64,000 nucleotides of DNA, from assembly GCA_013398015.1 (NCBI GenBank), contig VZRR01008202.1, positions 129,766 through 193,765 of the forward strand, read 5' to 3'. Source of the DNA: Oreocharis arfaki (lineage: Eukaryota; Chordata; Aves; Passeriformes; Paramythiidae). Shown piece after piece: positions 13,349 through 23,665 of this stretch. A program made the translations under genes and the position numbers. The notes beneath the pieces were generated by a model that had not been told where the DNA came from, made no database searches, and saw only the letters and a list, made by a program, of their open reading frames with translations. The stretch's first letter is position 1, and the number at the start of each line of letters is the position of its first letter.

Positions 13349-14899
13349 GGGGGGGGAGGTGGAGGGAAGTGTTGCGGCTGGCAGGAAACGTGATGAGATC
13401 TGGCTCTACCTTGGAGATAAAGGAAGCAATTCTTCGTCTTATGCCAAAAAAGAACGGATGCCCAGTGAGCCTTGATCCCTGGGCAGAACGCTCTCAATTG
13501 CTCATGTTTCTGATGAATGGGAGATTCTTTATGTGCCTATGCTGTGAGGTGGCTCGGAGGACAGGTGTATTCATTCTTTTGTGTTACAACAATCTGAGCC
13601 AGAATTAACCTGAAGGAATTTTTTTTTTAACCTATGCTATAGTGAAAAATCCAATTAATTAATAACAAAAGCATTAGCCTAAGGAGGGGGAGAGTCACCC
13701 TTTTTGCAATACCCTTCATAGTACAACCAGTTAAGCAACTGTGCACCAGCTGGTGAAGAGACAGAGGACCACGCCTCTGTTAGCTCCGAACTCGGGTGGG
13801 ATAAGAGAAGCTCGTGGTGTGAACCTGTTGGAAACCCATTCATTTTCTTTCCTGGTACTGCCTGGCTTTTGCTAGAAGGGAATTGGGATGATGAGAAGGT
13901 TTGGGTGGTGGCTAGCTTGCAGTGTCAAAATTTTTGTGTCCAAAATGATAATGAAATTAGAAAAAAAAAAAAGCTACTTTGATCATTTCCCCTTCACCCT
14001 TCCCCCTTTTATTTTGTGTGAAAGCCCAAACTTGCTCCTGATTAAGAGAGCCTGTTTTGGCTGAACCTCTTGGACTTCCTTGTGAGGATGCTGGATTTAT
14101 GCAGTTGGAACTTTGAGACAGGAACTGACCCTAGATATCTTCGTAAGACATTTTAGAAACTTCAAAGAATTACCGATTTGTAGGAGCTCTGGTCCTTGTT
14201 CTGAGCACAAAACTCAACTCAGTCTTAGGCACAGCACCATACTGGTTATTTTCTTTATATATGCGTATATTTCTGTGTCTTTTGCAACGTAGCACTGCAG
14301 TATTCTGTTCACACGCTGATGTGAGTAACTACAGTTCCTGTGGAACAGTACAGTGTTGGAAGAAGATTCAGGTTAAAGTGTGCTTCTGAATGGAGATGTG
14401 TGTGTTAGCAAACGAAGGAGAAATTTGTAGAATAATGGGGAGGGGCAAGTGATTGGGATAGAAAGAGACCCTGCGTCATCCTGTGTTTTTTCTCATGCAG
14501 GTTTTTCAAATGCTTTGCAATTACTGATATGCTCACTAAAATCTGGAAGGAGGGGGTGAAGGCTGGGGAGGGGGGGAACACGTTGCAGTCAGCCAGCAGA
14601 GCACGTTCTGATGGCAAATAGGGGATGAAAAGAGCAGAGGAGGAGAAGGAAGGCAGACAGGGAGGCAAAGTGACAGAGCAGTGGGCGGAGGTTCACAGCA
14701 AATTTTAAAATAAAGTAGGAGCTCTGGGGTTCTTTGGAATCCGAAGGCAGCTACTAGGGAAGAGGGATCATTCTGCCCATAATGCCATTGCGGGCTGGGC
14801 ATTACACCTCCTGAATGCTGTTCTGCTGTATCCGTTCTTTACACCTGTCTGGGCTTACTCCTGTCGCTGTGCTTTCTGTGGCATTTGGCCATGCAGGTA
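13349..14899. other. Non-coding, purine-rich start, no exon seen
   Basis: Starts with a G/GA-rich segment at the gap edge (13349-13375) and continues with unremarkable sequence. An AT-rich piece near 13650 contains consecutive TAATTAATTAA homeodomain-type cores. A purine-rich plus-strand stretch occurs around 14540-14690. The ORF starting at 14815 begins MLFCC, which looks superficially like the GAP43 N-terminus but is not homologous and has no donor in phase. Probably the start of GAP43 intron 1. Confidence 0.45.
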
Positions 14900-15145
14900 C
14901 CTCGCTCGCACGCAGCCCTGTCTCTGTCCCCGCTGCCCCCCGAATCCTCCGCATGGCACACACCCCTTTGCGCGTGCACGAGCGGCCCGCGGCCCCGCTC
15001 TGCGGTGGTTAGCGTCCCTACTACACGGATACGCACGGGCACGCCGTGCGCCCGCTGCACATGCTTTCCCCAGCCTCACGCCGCCACACAGCCCGATTGT
15101 GCCTGCCCGAGCGTATTCGTGGGTACTGCCGGGCTCGGAGCCCAG
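14900..15145. promoter_or_regulatory. CpG-dense patch downstream of the gap
   Basis: About 30 CpG dinucleotides in roughly 245 bases, including GCGCGTGCACGAGCGG and CACGCCGTGCGCCC, with GC clearly above the surround. This is the densest CpG cluster in the window. It behaves like a small CpG island and could mark an alternative promoter or an intronic regulatory element about 1.6 kb after the gap. Several overlapping open frames on both strands here reflect the GC-rich composition and show no protein family. Confidence 0.5.
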
Positions 15146-15610
15146 CTGCTGCTGCTGTACCTGGGTACACACCACAATTGCCAAGCTGGCAGTGCTGCGG
15201 TTCGCTCGGGAAAGCTGATGATACACCAGAGAAAGCTCTGATGGGGAGAAGAAAAAGACCTCGGCTTTCAGCTTATGCTCTTCCTCTGTCCCCACCCAGA
15301 CCTTTCACGGAGAGGAAAAGAGGGAGTGGGTTCTTCAGCTGTGGCAGGAGTTTTCTTCCCAAAATAAAGACAGCTCTCCTCAAACTATTTTTCAGGGGAA
15401 GTCCCTGGTGTCCCGCCTTTCTGGCAGCTAAAGAACAAAATGTTGAAATTACAGGCTTGGGTGTGGAAGAAATCTCTTCGCATTTGTGTCTAGGTGTGCC
15501 TGTGTGTGTCTGTCCTCCCACCCCCTCAGAGACAAATATGTTCACACACTCATACCTTGCAGATTATTCTTTCTTGTGGGTGCGATGCCAGTGTGAAGAG
15601 TGAAGTATTT

Positions 15611-15628
15611 GACTGACTGACTGACTGA
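15611..15628. repeat. (GACT)n microsatellite
   Basis: Four and a half perfect GACT units. A short tetranucleotide microsatellite with no wider structure around it. Confidence 0.85.
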
Positions 15629-15959
15629 GCCCGCCCATGAGAGATGTAGATAGCTAAGTGTTGTCATTTCTGCCTACAGCTGATTGCAGCTCTGAATCTG
15701 AGCCCACAAAATATTCAGCTGAAAGGTAGCATAACTGAAAGGCTGGGTCGAGCTATGTCTGAAAAACTGAGCTCAACCTTTACAGCCAGTGAGAGATGCA
15801 CTCAGTAACGCGCAGGGCTGGGCAGTGAGATAGGTGGCTAGAAATGCAAGTGTTGCATGCACTGCATTCTAGAACAGATGGACGTTATGGGGGTATGTGC
15901 TCAGTATTGGATTGCGTGAGTGATTAAACAATAACCCGCAAGCAGGTTTCCCACTTGTG

Positions 15960-16240
15960 GGTGAGATGAGTCTCATTCATCACCAGCTATAGACGACGGC
16001 TTCCCTCCCTTTCGGTCCTCTCCTCCTCATCCCAGCGCTGGAGAGCCAGCGGCTGCAAAGGTTTAAACCTGCCACACCCATCAAATCAAAGGAGGGAGAG
16101 GGGAGAAGAAGCAGTCTGCATTTCTTCCCCCTTCCACACGAGCAGCATGAATAAACAGGGCCGTACCTCTAAAGATGCAGTTTAATGCAATTGGAGAAGG
16201 CAAAAGCATTAGGGAACAGTTCTAGCAATTACAGCCAGCC
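15960..16240. promoter_or_regulatory. Candidate conserved non-coding element
   Basis: A compact block of motif-rich, low-repeat sequence: a TCF/LEF-like ATCAAATCAAAGG (16080-16092), purine-rich GGGAGAGGGGAG, GAATAAAC, and TTTAATGCAATTGG (16181-16194) with homeodomain/octamer-like cores. The texture resembles deeply conserved intronic enhancers, but I cannot test conservation from one sequence. Low confidence. Confidence 0.25.
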
Positions 16241-17349
16241 GGTGAGGTGGCTTGTCATTCCAGGAACTGCAGAGGTGTACAAGAAGGAGGAAATGGAGAA
16301 AAAGAGAGAGAGAAAGGTGCATGCAGGGTTAAGGTTTTCCTGCCTTAGGATATTAAAATGTCTCAGGCTTCATTTAGGATAACTTAATTATGCTGCACAA
16401 TCCAGATGCTTCAAAACTTGCAAGGCGTGGTCTTACCTTTAAACACTGCCGTGGACAGAGGAAAAGGGGTATTTTAAAGGATCCATGCCCCTCCTCCCAC
16501 CATTTGCCAGCATGGTGTGAATCACCACAGACTACTGACTTCAGGGCAGAGGCACTTTGTCTGCACCTAGGGAGAGTCTAGCCTGTGCCTCTCTGAGAGA
16601 CAGTGAGCAGCTTCTCTGCTTCTTCCAGTAAACAATTGCTCCATGGAAGTTTAATTATTCCAGGTCCTTACTATTTCTCTTCCTGGGCCAATACCCCTGA
16701 GATTTCTACCGAGAAGGGTGTCTCCAGAGAAACACCCCTCCCATCACCCTGTCCTCCACTGCCTTTGCTGACTATTAGAGACATTGATTTCTCCTAGATC
16801 ATGTAATGTAACTGTTCTTAATGGCACAGACAAGCCCCCCCTCCTAGGGAACTAATTGCAGGCAGAGATTCCAGTGGGAGAAGGACAGCCGTAGTGCTTA
16901 GTGGGAAAGAAACCAGTCTGTGGATCCGAATTGTCTGTAGCCACTTGCTCCTGAATCAAAGTCCCAGCAAAAACCAGTCAGGCAGTACCTGCTGGTATGC
17001 AGAGGCATCTCTGCCTAGAGGGCTGCACTGAATCTTCTGTGTGACCATGCCAGGCTGGGGACACGTGTGCCAGCCCAAAGAACCAACATGTATTATCTGA
17101 GGACTTGTCCTGGGCCAGTGCTGGGGCTGCCTGCATGATCTCAGAGCTGCTCCTCCCTCAGGATAAGGAAGTGAGCTGTAGCTCCAGACTCTGCCCGTGC
17201 CATGCTGAGAGGGTGGGCATCACTTGGGAATGGGGATGAGGATGAGAGGAGCGCCTCCTTTGGTCATGTGGCTTTGACTGACTAAAAGGAGAAAGTGCAA
17301 AGAGTTTTCACCTCAAATCCGCTCTCGTTTCAGGCCAGCTGTCCTGGAC

Positions 17350-17482
17350 CCTGAGATTAGCTCAGTTGGTTAGAGTATGGTGCTATTAACACCAAGGTTG
17401 TGGTATCAATCCCTGGGTGGGCCACTGACCTAAGAGCTGGACTTGATGATTCTTCTGGATCCCTTTACCCTCAGAATATTAT
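17350..17482 (+). mobile_element. tRNA-Ile/CR1 SINE (TguSINE1-like), copy 1
   Basis: A short interspersed element with a tRNA-Ile-derived head joined to a CR1-type 3' tail. The pol III A box TAGCTCAGTTGG is at 17358-17369 and a decayed B box GGTATCAATCC is at 17402-17412. The anticodon region reads TGCTATTAAC, where tRNA-Ile has TGCTAATAAC, so the anticodon has mutated. The tail contains GCTGGACTTGATGATTC and ends in CAGAATATTATC, matching CR1 3' ends. This architecture is that of TguSINE1, described from zebra finch and other passerines, which is mobilised by CR1. It is not a functional tRNA gene: the head lacks a paired acceptor stem and runs straight into the tail. Confidence 0.88.
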
Positions 17483-17931
17483 CTAATTTGGATTCTGTGA
17501 TGCCATCCCAGGGTCCAGTAGATATCCAGCACAGACATTGTATTTCCCTCTCCTCATTTCCCAGAGAGCAGGAATTCCTCACTGCTGGCAGCTGCCAAAT
17601 TGCAATGCTTTCTTGGGCTAGTGGGAGGGTGAACCAGGCCCATTGCCCCTTGCAAGATGAAGGCAGGCTGATAGTCTTGCATGATGCAAACAAAGGATGT
17701 GTATTCCTGCTTGGATTTGCTGTGCTTGTGCTGTGAGGCGTGTGCTCCTCATAGTGACTCATGTGCTCCATGTGCTGTCCATGGCAGAGGACATGGGCCA
17801 GAAGTGTGTTCTGCCTGATCTGTACCAAGCAGACACATATCTGCTGGGGGCTTGGTGTATTAACAGGTAAAAGAGCAGCTATAGCCTGAAGGCTGCTCTT
17901 GCATTTGGCTGAGATAATTTGAAACAAAAGC
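17483..17931. other. Spacer between two inverted SINEs
   Basis: 449 bases of ordinary sequence separating two oppositely oriented SINE copies. A 190-codon minus-strand open frame (17430-18002) runs across this spacer and into both SINEs. It has no recognisable domain and its ends are made of SINE sequence, so I do not call it a gene. Confidence 0.7.
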
Positions 17932-18056
17932 TCCAGAATATTCTGAGTTGGAAGGGACCCACAAAGATCACTGAGTCCAACTTTTAAGTGAATGGCCCAC
18001 ATGGGATGAAACCCACAACTTTGGTGTTATTAGCACCATGCTCTATAAGCTGAGGC
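17932..18056 (-). mobile_element. tRNA-Ile/CR1 SINE (TguSINE1-like), copy 2
   Basis: The same SINE family in the opposite orientation. Read on the minus strand it has a tRNA-Ile head with an intact AAT anticodon context (GGTGCTAATAACACC), a damaged B box (GGTTTCATCCC), the 3' tRNA end TGGGCCA, and then the CR1-type tail GTTGGACTCAGTGATCTTTGTGGGTCCC ending near CAGAATATTCTG. The A box is degraded (CAGCTTATAGAGC replaces the usual sequence). The tail is closer to the usual form than in copy 1. Together the two copies make an imperfect inverted repeat. Confidence 0.87.
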
Positions 18057-21000
18057 TTCTGCATGGCTGTGGAAGGCTTGTGGGGCATTGCTGAATGCCA
18101 TTTGCTCAGTGCATGCACTGCTGGCCCATGCATCCTTCCTTCTGTACGACTCTCCCATTGTCCTCTTCCTGAATGTAAATGACTTGTGATTTATTTGTTG
18201 CATTGGGCTTCCTCCCTACACCGGGAGGTCTTTATTTGGATTTCAGAATGAGCAATAGCTCTGATGACAATGCCAGGCTAAAGACACCTGAGGATGAGAA
18301 AGGTGGCACTTCTCTGTTTTGATGCCCTTTGGAAGTCACTGTGTGCTTCCCCTGTTTGCAGTGAGTCTGACAAGTCTCAGAGGTAGATTTGACAGCAGTC
18401 CTCACCTGTCTGCACCTGAGTTTTGAAATCCCAGTGCTCAGTGTTGTAAAGAAACAACCATAACCCAGTAGCTCTACACGGAGGAATTTTGGGCTGATAA
18501 GAGGAGGTTGGTCATCCAGAAAGGCATGGTGGAAGGTACAAATGCTTGCTGGTAGAACATCTCGCTGTGAGAGTACCAGAGCAGGTATCCAGGTGAAACA
18601 CCTTTCAACATCTGAAGTCCGAAATCAAAGTCTGGAATCCATCCATGTTCGTTTAATCTATAATTCCAACATCCTCCTGAGTGCACCAGGAGGTGACATG
18701 TAACCTCAGAGCTCTGATGGCTTCATGTGGAGAAGGTGTTTATATTTCCTTAGGGCTCTCTCTGTCACCTGCTGAGTGTGTGTGTAAAACTCGATGGCTT
18801 TTCATGGTTGTGAGCACCACAGGCCAGTATATAGGAATTGGTTTAGGGAGAGCTGGTTTCTCTTTCCAGCAGTGCTATTAACCTGCTTTCTGACTTGATC
18901 TAAGCATGAATTCTCTGACTGTTATGGCCATCTCTGCAAGATGCTTCTTTAATTTGGAAACTAAACAATTAGTGTGGGGGAAAAAAAGGAGATTCGGAAG
19001 CCCTCAAGTGAGAGATGCTTTAGACAGGCAAAGCTCTGCCTTATCCATCCTCAGTCACTCCAGCAGTGCTAGGACGTTTATTAGCCCCTTGAACTCCTTT
19101 AACACAAACCATTGATTTTCTTCCCAGGCCCAGGCTTTATTGTAATGGACCAGAGCCTGAGAGTAGGGCTACGACTTAGTTTTCTCCCCACTATTCACCA
19201 GAGTGGTAGCTCCTCCCTGACCAGCACAGTGATCCAGCCTACAATATGTGTATGGGGTGAAGGAATAGTGTAATGAAAATAGTGATTTGTTTTTAATACA
19301 GCAAAAGGAATTTGTGCTTTTGGAGTTACACTGATCCTGCTGTCTCCTCCTGTTACTCATTCTGTCTCTTCTCCCCATCTGTTCTGCTCCTTGCCTTCCC
19401 CCTGCTCCCTTGACCATGCAGTCCTCCTGCTGCTCCTTCTCTCCCCCAGCTGGGTCCCAGCCCTCCGTTATACTGTGTTTCTTGGGGACTCCTGCTGGCA
19501 GCAGCAGCCACTGCCGCCAGGGTCTGGCTCCCTTCACCCTTCCTGGCACTGATATCCGAAGGAAAACTGGGTTCCTTCTTTGTGCTCCCGTTGCTTTTGT
19601 ATCTGCCCCAGTTCTCCACTTGGGCAGGAGTTGCAGCTGCTACAAAGGAGCATCGCTAGACAGAGACAGCAAAGTGGTGCATCTTCACCTCTCACCTTGC
19701 TCTTGGCATAGGTAGAAGGTTGCCCAGGTCCAGTGGCAGCTGGGAAGGGTATGGCTGCAACAGGAGCAATGCATGCAGTACGAACTAGTGTCAGCGTTCC
19801 TGCTTTCCTGGTGGTTCATGCTCCTTCCAGGCTTGTCCCTTGGCTTCTAATGCCACTGTTGGGTGGCAGGCTGTGCTCCAGCTGTCTCGTTGGCCCAAGA
19901 CAGGATGTCCTGAACCTGCCAACCGGGGTTGGTTGGCATTTATGTCTCAAAAGGGAAGCCAGGAAGTACTTACAGTCTCTTAAATTATGACCAATAAATG
20001 TCAGTCCCGTTCATTACTCATCTTGCCTCTGAAGTTTCTTGAATTAATTCCAGCCATAATCGCAGTATATCTCTATTTATAGAAAGCTGGGACATCTCAC
20101 AGTATTTAGGCATTCTCTCTGGAGGATACACCTTTCTGTAAGAGCTGGTAATTAGTAAAGCTAAAAGGCTCCAAAAGAGCCTCCTTGGTTTGAATGCTCC
20201 TAAAATTCAGGGGTGCAGGGGAGTGTGTTTGGATCTGAACCCCTTCTCATAATTGCCTAGAAGTGCTACTGTGCTCTCAGGAACCTCAGGTTTTTTATGA
20301 ATTGGGATGATTTCTAATAATTGGTAATGTACAGAATAATTTGCAGTTTTGATTACTCTTATAATTGTTAAGACTATTATCAATTAGCATTCAGTTCATC
20401 AGACTATTGAGTGGAGTCTAATCCATTTATTTCATTAATAGCATCCAATGACCTTATAAATCTGCAATGTTGAATACTCCAGGGTGTGCAAGTTGGGCAC
20501 CATGGTACTATGCTGTGCTCTTTAGCAGAAGAGGCCAGTCATTTATATCAATTCAGATTGAAACCATCAGGATGTAAACCACAATGGTTTTGAACTGACC
20601 ATTGTTCTCCTTGTATCATTCCACCTTCTGTCTGCCCACAGCTTTAGGAGTAGGGCATTCAATGGTGGATTTATAAATCATTTTTAAAAAGTCATCTAGG
20701 TTTGGAAGAGTAGACATAAAGAAACAAGTGTCAGTTGCTGATTTGCTGACAGTAAAATTGCAGCCATTTGGTTTCATGTGAGAGTGAAATCACCGGCTGA
20801 GCAAATGCAAGGAAGGCATCACCTGCTCGGCTGTGCCTGAGAAGAGTGGTGAAGCTGGGACACAGTACTGGAATGATGGGGAACTGAGGCAAAGGGGCTT
20901 TTAGAAGCTGGACTAAAAGTTTACCCCCAGCAGGGACGCTTCACTGTGTTCCCTAGAACTGGGGACAACTTTCACCTTACCTAGTGTTAAAATTTCCATT

Positions 21001-22439
21001 CTTAGCTTGTTATGTTGGAGAAGTCAGACCGGCAGCTTGCAACAACCTGGATTGCACAGGCTGAGATGATTCTGTCAGAATGGAGACTTTGCCTGATCAA
21101 AGATGAAAAACTGTGGCTTTAACCCTTCCTGCTGTTTGCATTTCCAGTGGAAAACGCAGAAGAATTTCAAGTCCTACATGGAGTTTGAAAGACTGACAAC
21201 CACAACAGAAAATTGATGTTTAATGTTGACTGTTAAAATTGCAGTCAAAATCATGATAGGGATGCAAGCAGTCCCGCCTAAAGCACAGCACTGGCAAAAG
21301 GCCTTTCCCTTGTATCCTAAATTCCACTCAGAATACCAGCTAGAAGAGATAAAACCCTAAGGAAAGGACAAACGGAGCAAGGAAAAAAGATCTCCCCCCA
21401 AAATAACTGAAGAACTGAAGCCAGCTGAAATCTCCACGAAGTAAACAGAAGTTGGATAACTTCCAGTGAATAGTTAGCAAAGTTAGTATGTGAAGCAGTA
21501 CTTGAAGCTCACTCTTATGTTGTAAAACCAGGTACGCAGCAAGAAGAACCCTCCATTATGATGCCAGTGTACAAGATGCTGCAGGAGACAAAAAAAAAAG
21601 ACGAATTAGTGAAAAATGACTTCAAATGGCTCATAGGAACTTTTAGCAAATCTTCTTTTAAAGTTCTGGTAATTCTTGCTTCATTGTTCATAATTCATTG
21701 TTTTCTTCCTTTGAGTAGTATGGTTCTACAAATCAGGAAGAGATACTACGAGACATTGCCTTATCTTGTAGAATTTCATTACTTTTTGATCAGGGTGTAA
21801 CTGTCAAGAGGAGTCTGAAATGCATCACAATATTTTACCATTGTTCTGAACTGAGAAATAAGGGATTGCTCTAAACTGAACTACATTCTTAGAGGTGTCA
21901 CAGGCTGTAGAACTTTAGAGCTTCCTTCCTTTCTAACCGTGGAGGTGCCTAAAGACCTCAGATAATTACACTTACAACTGTAAAGTCCCCATAACATTAA
22001 AAGGCTGCATACTGGCATGCCTAGATGATCCTTAGTTTTATAAGCCATAATCAGCTCAATACACAGACAAATAAAATATTAATTGAGCCGAGCAAGGGAG
22101 TGAAATAATATCATCCTGACTGTCGCTGTTTATGATGCTCATGGAGAGGAGGGAAGAGCTGTGGTTGAAGCTTTACATCAAGCATTGTCAATAAGGCCAA
22201 AGCGTTTTGTGCCCATTCTGCGTATCTTCAGTGACACAATCAGCTGCAAGTTGGTGGTTGAAACAGTTAACAGGATCCACAAAGGAGGAAGATCAGGATC
22301 TAGGAAAAGGGCAGAACAAGTCAGGATGTACTGATGTAAGATGGTTCTTTCAAGTCATCCTAGCTTATTTACAAAGGTGAGGGAAGCAATCTCTGAACCA
22401 TAAGCTTTGAATGCTTTGAAGACTCATAAGGGCTAGATG
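18057..22439. other. Non-coding stretch, probable intron 1
   Basis: No exon or recognised transposable element apart from the AT-rich motif cluster listed separately. The open frame at 19169-19549 on the minus strand and its neighbours are low-complexity, Ser/Gly/Gln-rich chance frames. The last ~350 bases may contain further, unrecognisably decayed CR1 sequence leading into the old CR1 that follows. Confidence 0.5.
20318..20476. promoter_or_regulatory. AT-rich homeodomain-motif cluster
   Basis: About 160 AT-rich bases packed with homeodomain-type cores: CTAATAATTGG, ATAATTG, ATCAATTAGC, CTAATCC (OTX/CRX type) and TTAATAGC. The sequence is non-repetitive and not a simple AT tract, which is the texture of conserved developmental enhancers. 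Function and conservation cannot be established here. Confidence 0.3.
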
Positions 22440-23665
22440 AGGTGTCAGAAGGCTAAAAACAAGCAGAAGATAAGAAATTGCAGATTACCTGGTTTAACTT
22501 CATTCCTGGGTAAAAAAATGGTAAAATTAATCAAATAAAGGAGATTATTAGAAGCCAGCACAGATCTGTCAAGAACAGATCACGTCAAACTAATTTAGCT
22601 TTCTTCTGTAACAAGCCTTGTGGATACAGAGGAAGTAGTTGTCATACCTTGTCATTTGTAAGGATTTTGACATTATCTCACAGTCTTTTATCATAAATGA
22701 AGCAAAGAAACATGTTCCAAAGGAAAGCATTTCAGCAGGGATACAGAACTGGTGTAGATAATTTTACTCAATGAGCAATTCTCGCTGATTTCCTCTTGGA
22801 ACGGAAGACTCTATTGAGCAGGTTGCCACAAGCTTGTGCTGTGGCCTGCTAATGCTTCATATTTTCATTAAGTACATTGTACTTTATATTACAATTTTAA
22901 CCTAGATAACTATCTAGAGGAAGTGTTTTATAAAATCTGCAGATGGCATAAACCAGGTATAGGCTGGGGGAAACAACTGTAATTCAAGAAAAGCTTGCCA
23001 AACCAGGGTCCTGGTTTGAACAGCATCAGAGTGAATGTGGAGTGCTCTCCCTGGGAATGATTAATAAATTGCAGTCAGTTGTGCATGGGAGACCACAGGT
23101 TGTCCCTTCAGGAGGGAAGACAGGGCCCCTAGAGGACCACAAGTTCAGTGTTAGTGTAGAACGTCATCCTGTTGCCAGGAAGGGAAGCAGCACCTTACCA
23201 AGCTGTGCAAGTGGGAGCACAGGCTGTCAGACATGTCTCAGAAGCCTTCAGCTCTGATGTGCACGTGTAGGACTCAGCTGAAATGTCCTGCCTTAGTCTC
23301 GTACTGCTCTCTAAGGAAGTGTGGTCCAGTGAGAGGGTGTGCGGACTGGGATAGTGAGAATTGCTTGAGGTCAAAGGAGAAAAGAGTGAAATAATTAGGG
23401 TTGTTTAACCTAAAAGGAGTAAGGCCAAAAGTGGTCCAGATGCTATTCTAGCAAGTGCAAGAAAATAGCAGTAATCTGTTCTTGCTGCCCATGATGTATA
23501 AAACTAGGAGTAATGGTCTTTAATGGGATGTCCAAAAAGACTGTGATGCACTGGGGTATATTGAGTAAACTATGGCAGCTCCAATCACTGAAGGACTGTG
23601 AGAAGTACCTCTGGACCAGAGGATGGACTAAATGGTCTCTTGTGCTCTTTCAACACTATTTCATA
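22440..23665 (+). mobile_element. Old, decayed CR1 LINE fragment
   Basis: Highly diverged CR1 retrotransposon in the sense orientation. Landmarks in order match the CR1 reverse-transcriptase region: GTCAAGAACAGATCACG-TCAAACTAA (22568 on), a decayed KAFDTV-type segment (AAGGATTTTGACATTATCTC), ATCTGCAGATGGCATAAA (the ADD catalytic-motif region of the RT, now mutated), a GGACCACAAG segment, and a 3' end resembling GGATGGACTAAATGGTCTCTTG...TTTCATATGATTG. The frame is destroyed throughout. The divergence is much greater than for the copies at 4.4 and 28.9 kb, so this is an ancient insertion. The 5' boundary is uncertain and could be up to 200 bases further left. Confidence 0.75.

Larger units (their letters stand above)
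15146..17349. other. Non-coding stretch with possible conserved block
   Basis: No coding exon recognised. It contains a (GACT)n microsatellite and the possible regulatory block at 15960-16240, both listed separately. Otherwise I see nothing structured. Confidence 0.5.

Noticed and set aside
12561..13608. Long open frames of 214-304 codons on both strands across the gap
   Set aside because: Most of their length is translated N.
14815..15012. Frame starting MLFCCIR, reminiscent of the GAP43 N-terminus
   Set aside because: Only a superficial match: the DNA does not align with the expected codons, the basic Arg-Arg-Thr-Lys-Gln end is absent, and no phase-0 donor follows.
17350..17424. tRNA-Ile gene
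   Set aside because: The tRNA-like head has a mutated anticodon region, a decayed B box and no proper acceptor stem, and is fused to a CR1-type tail; it is a SINE.
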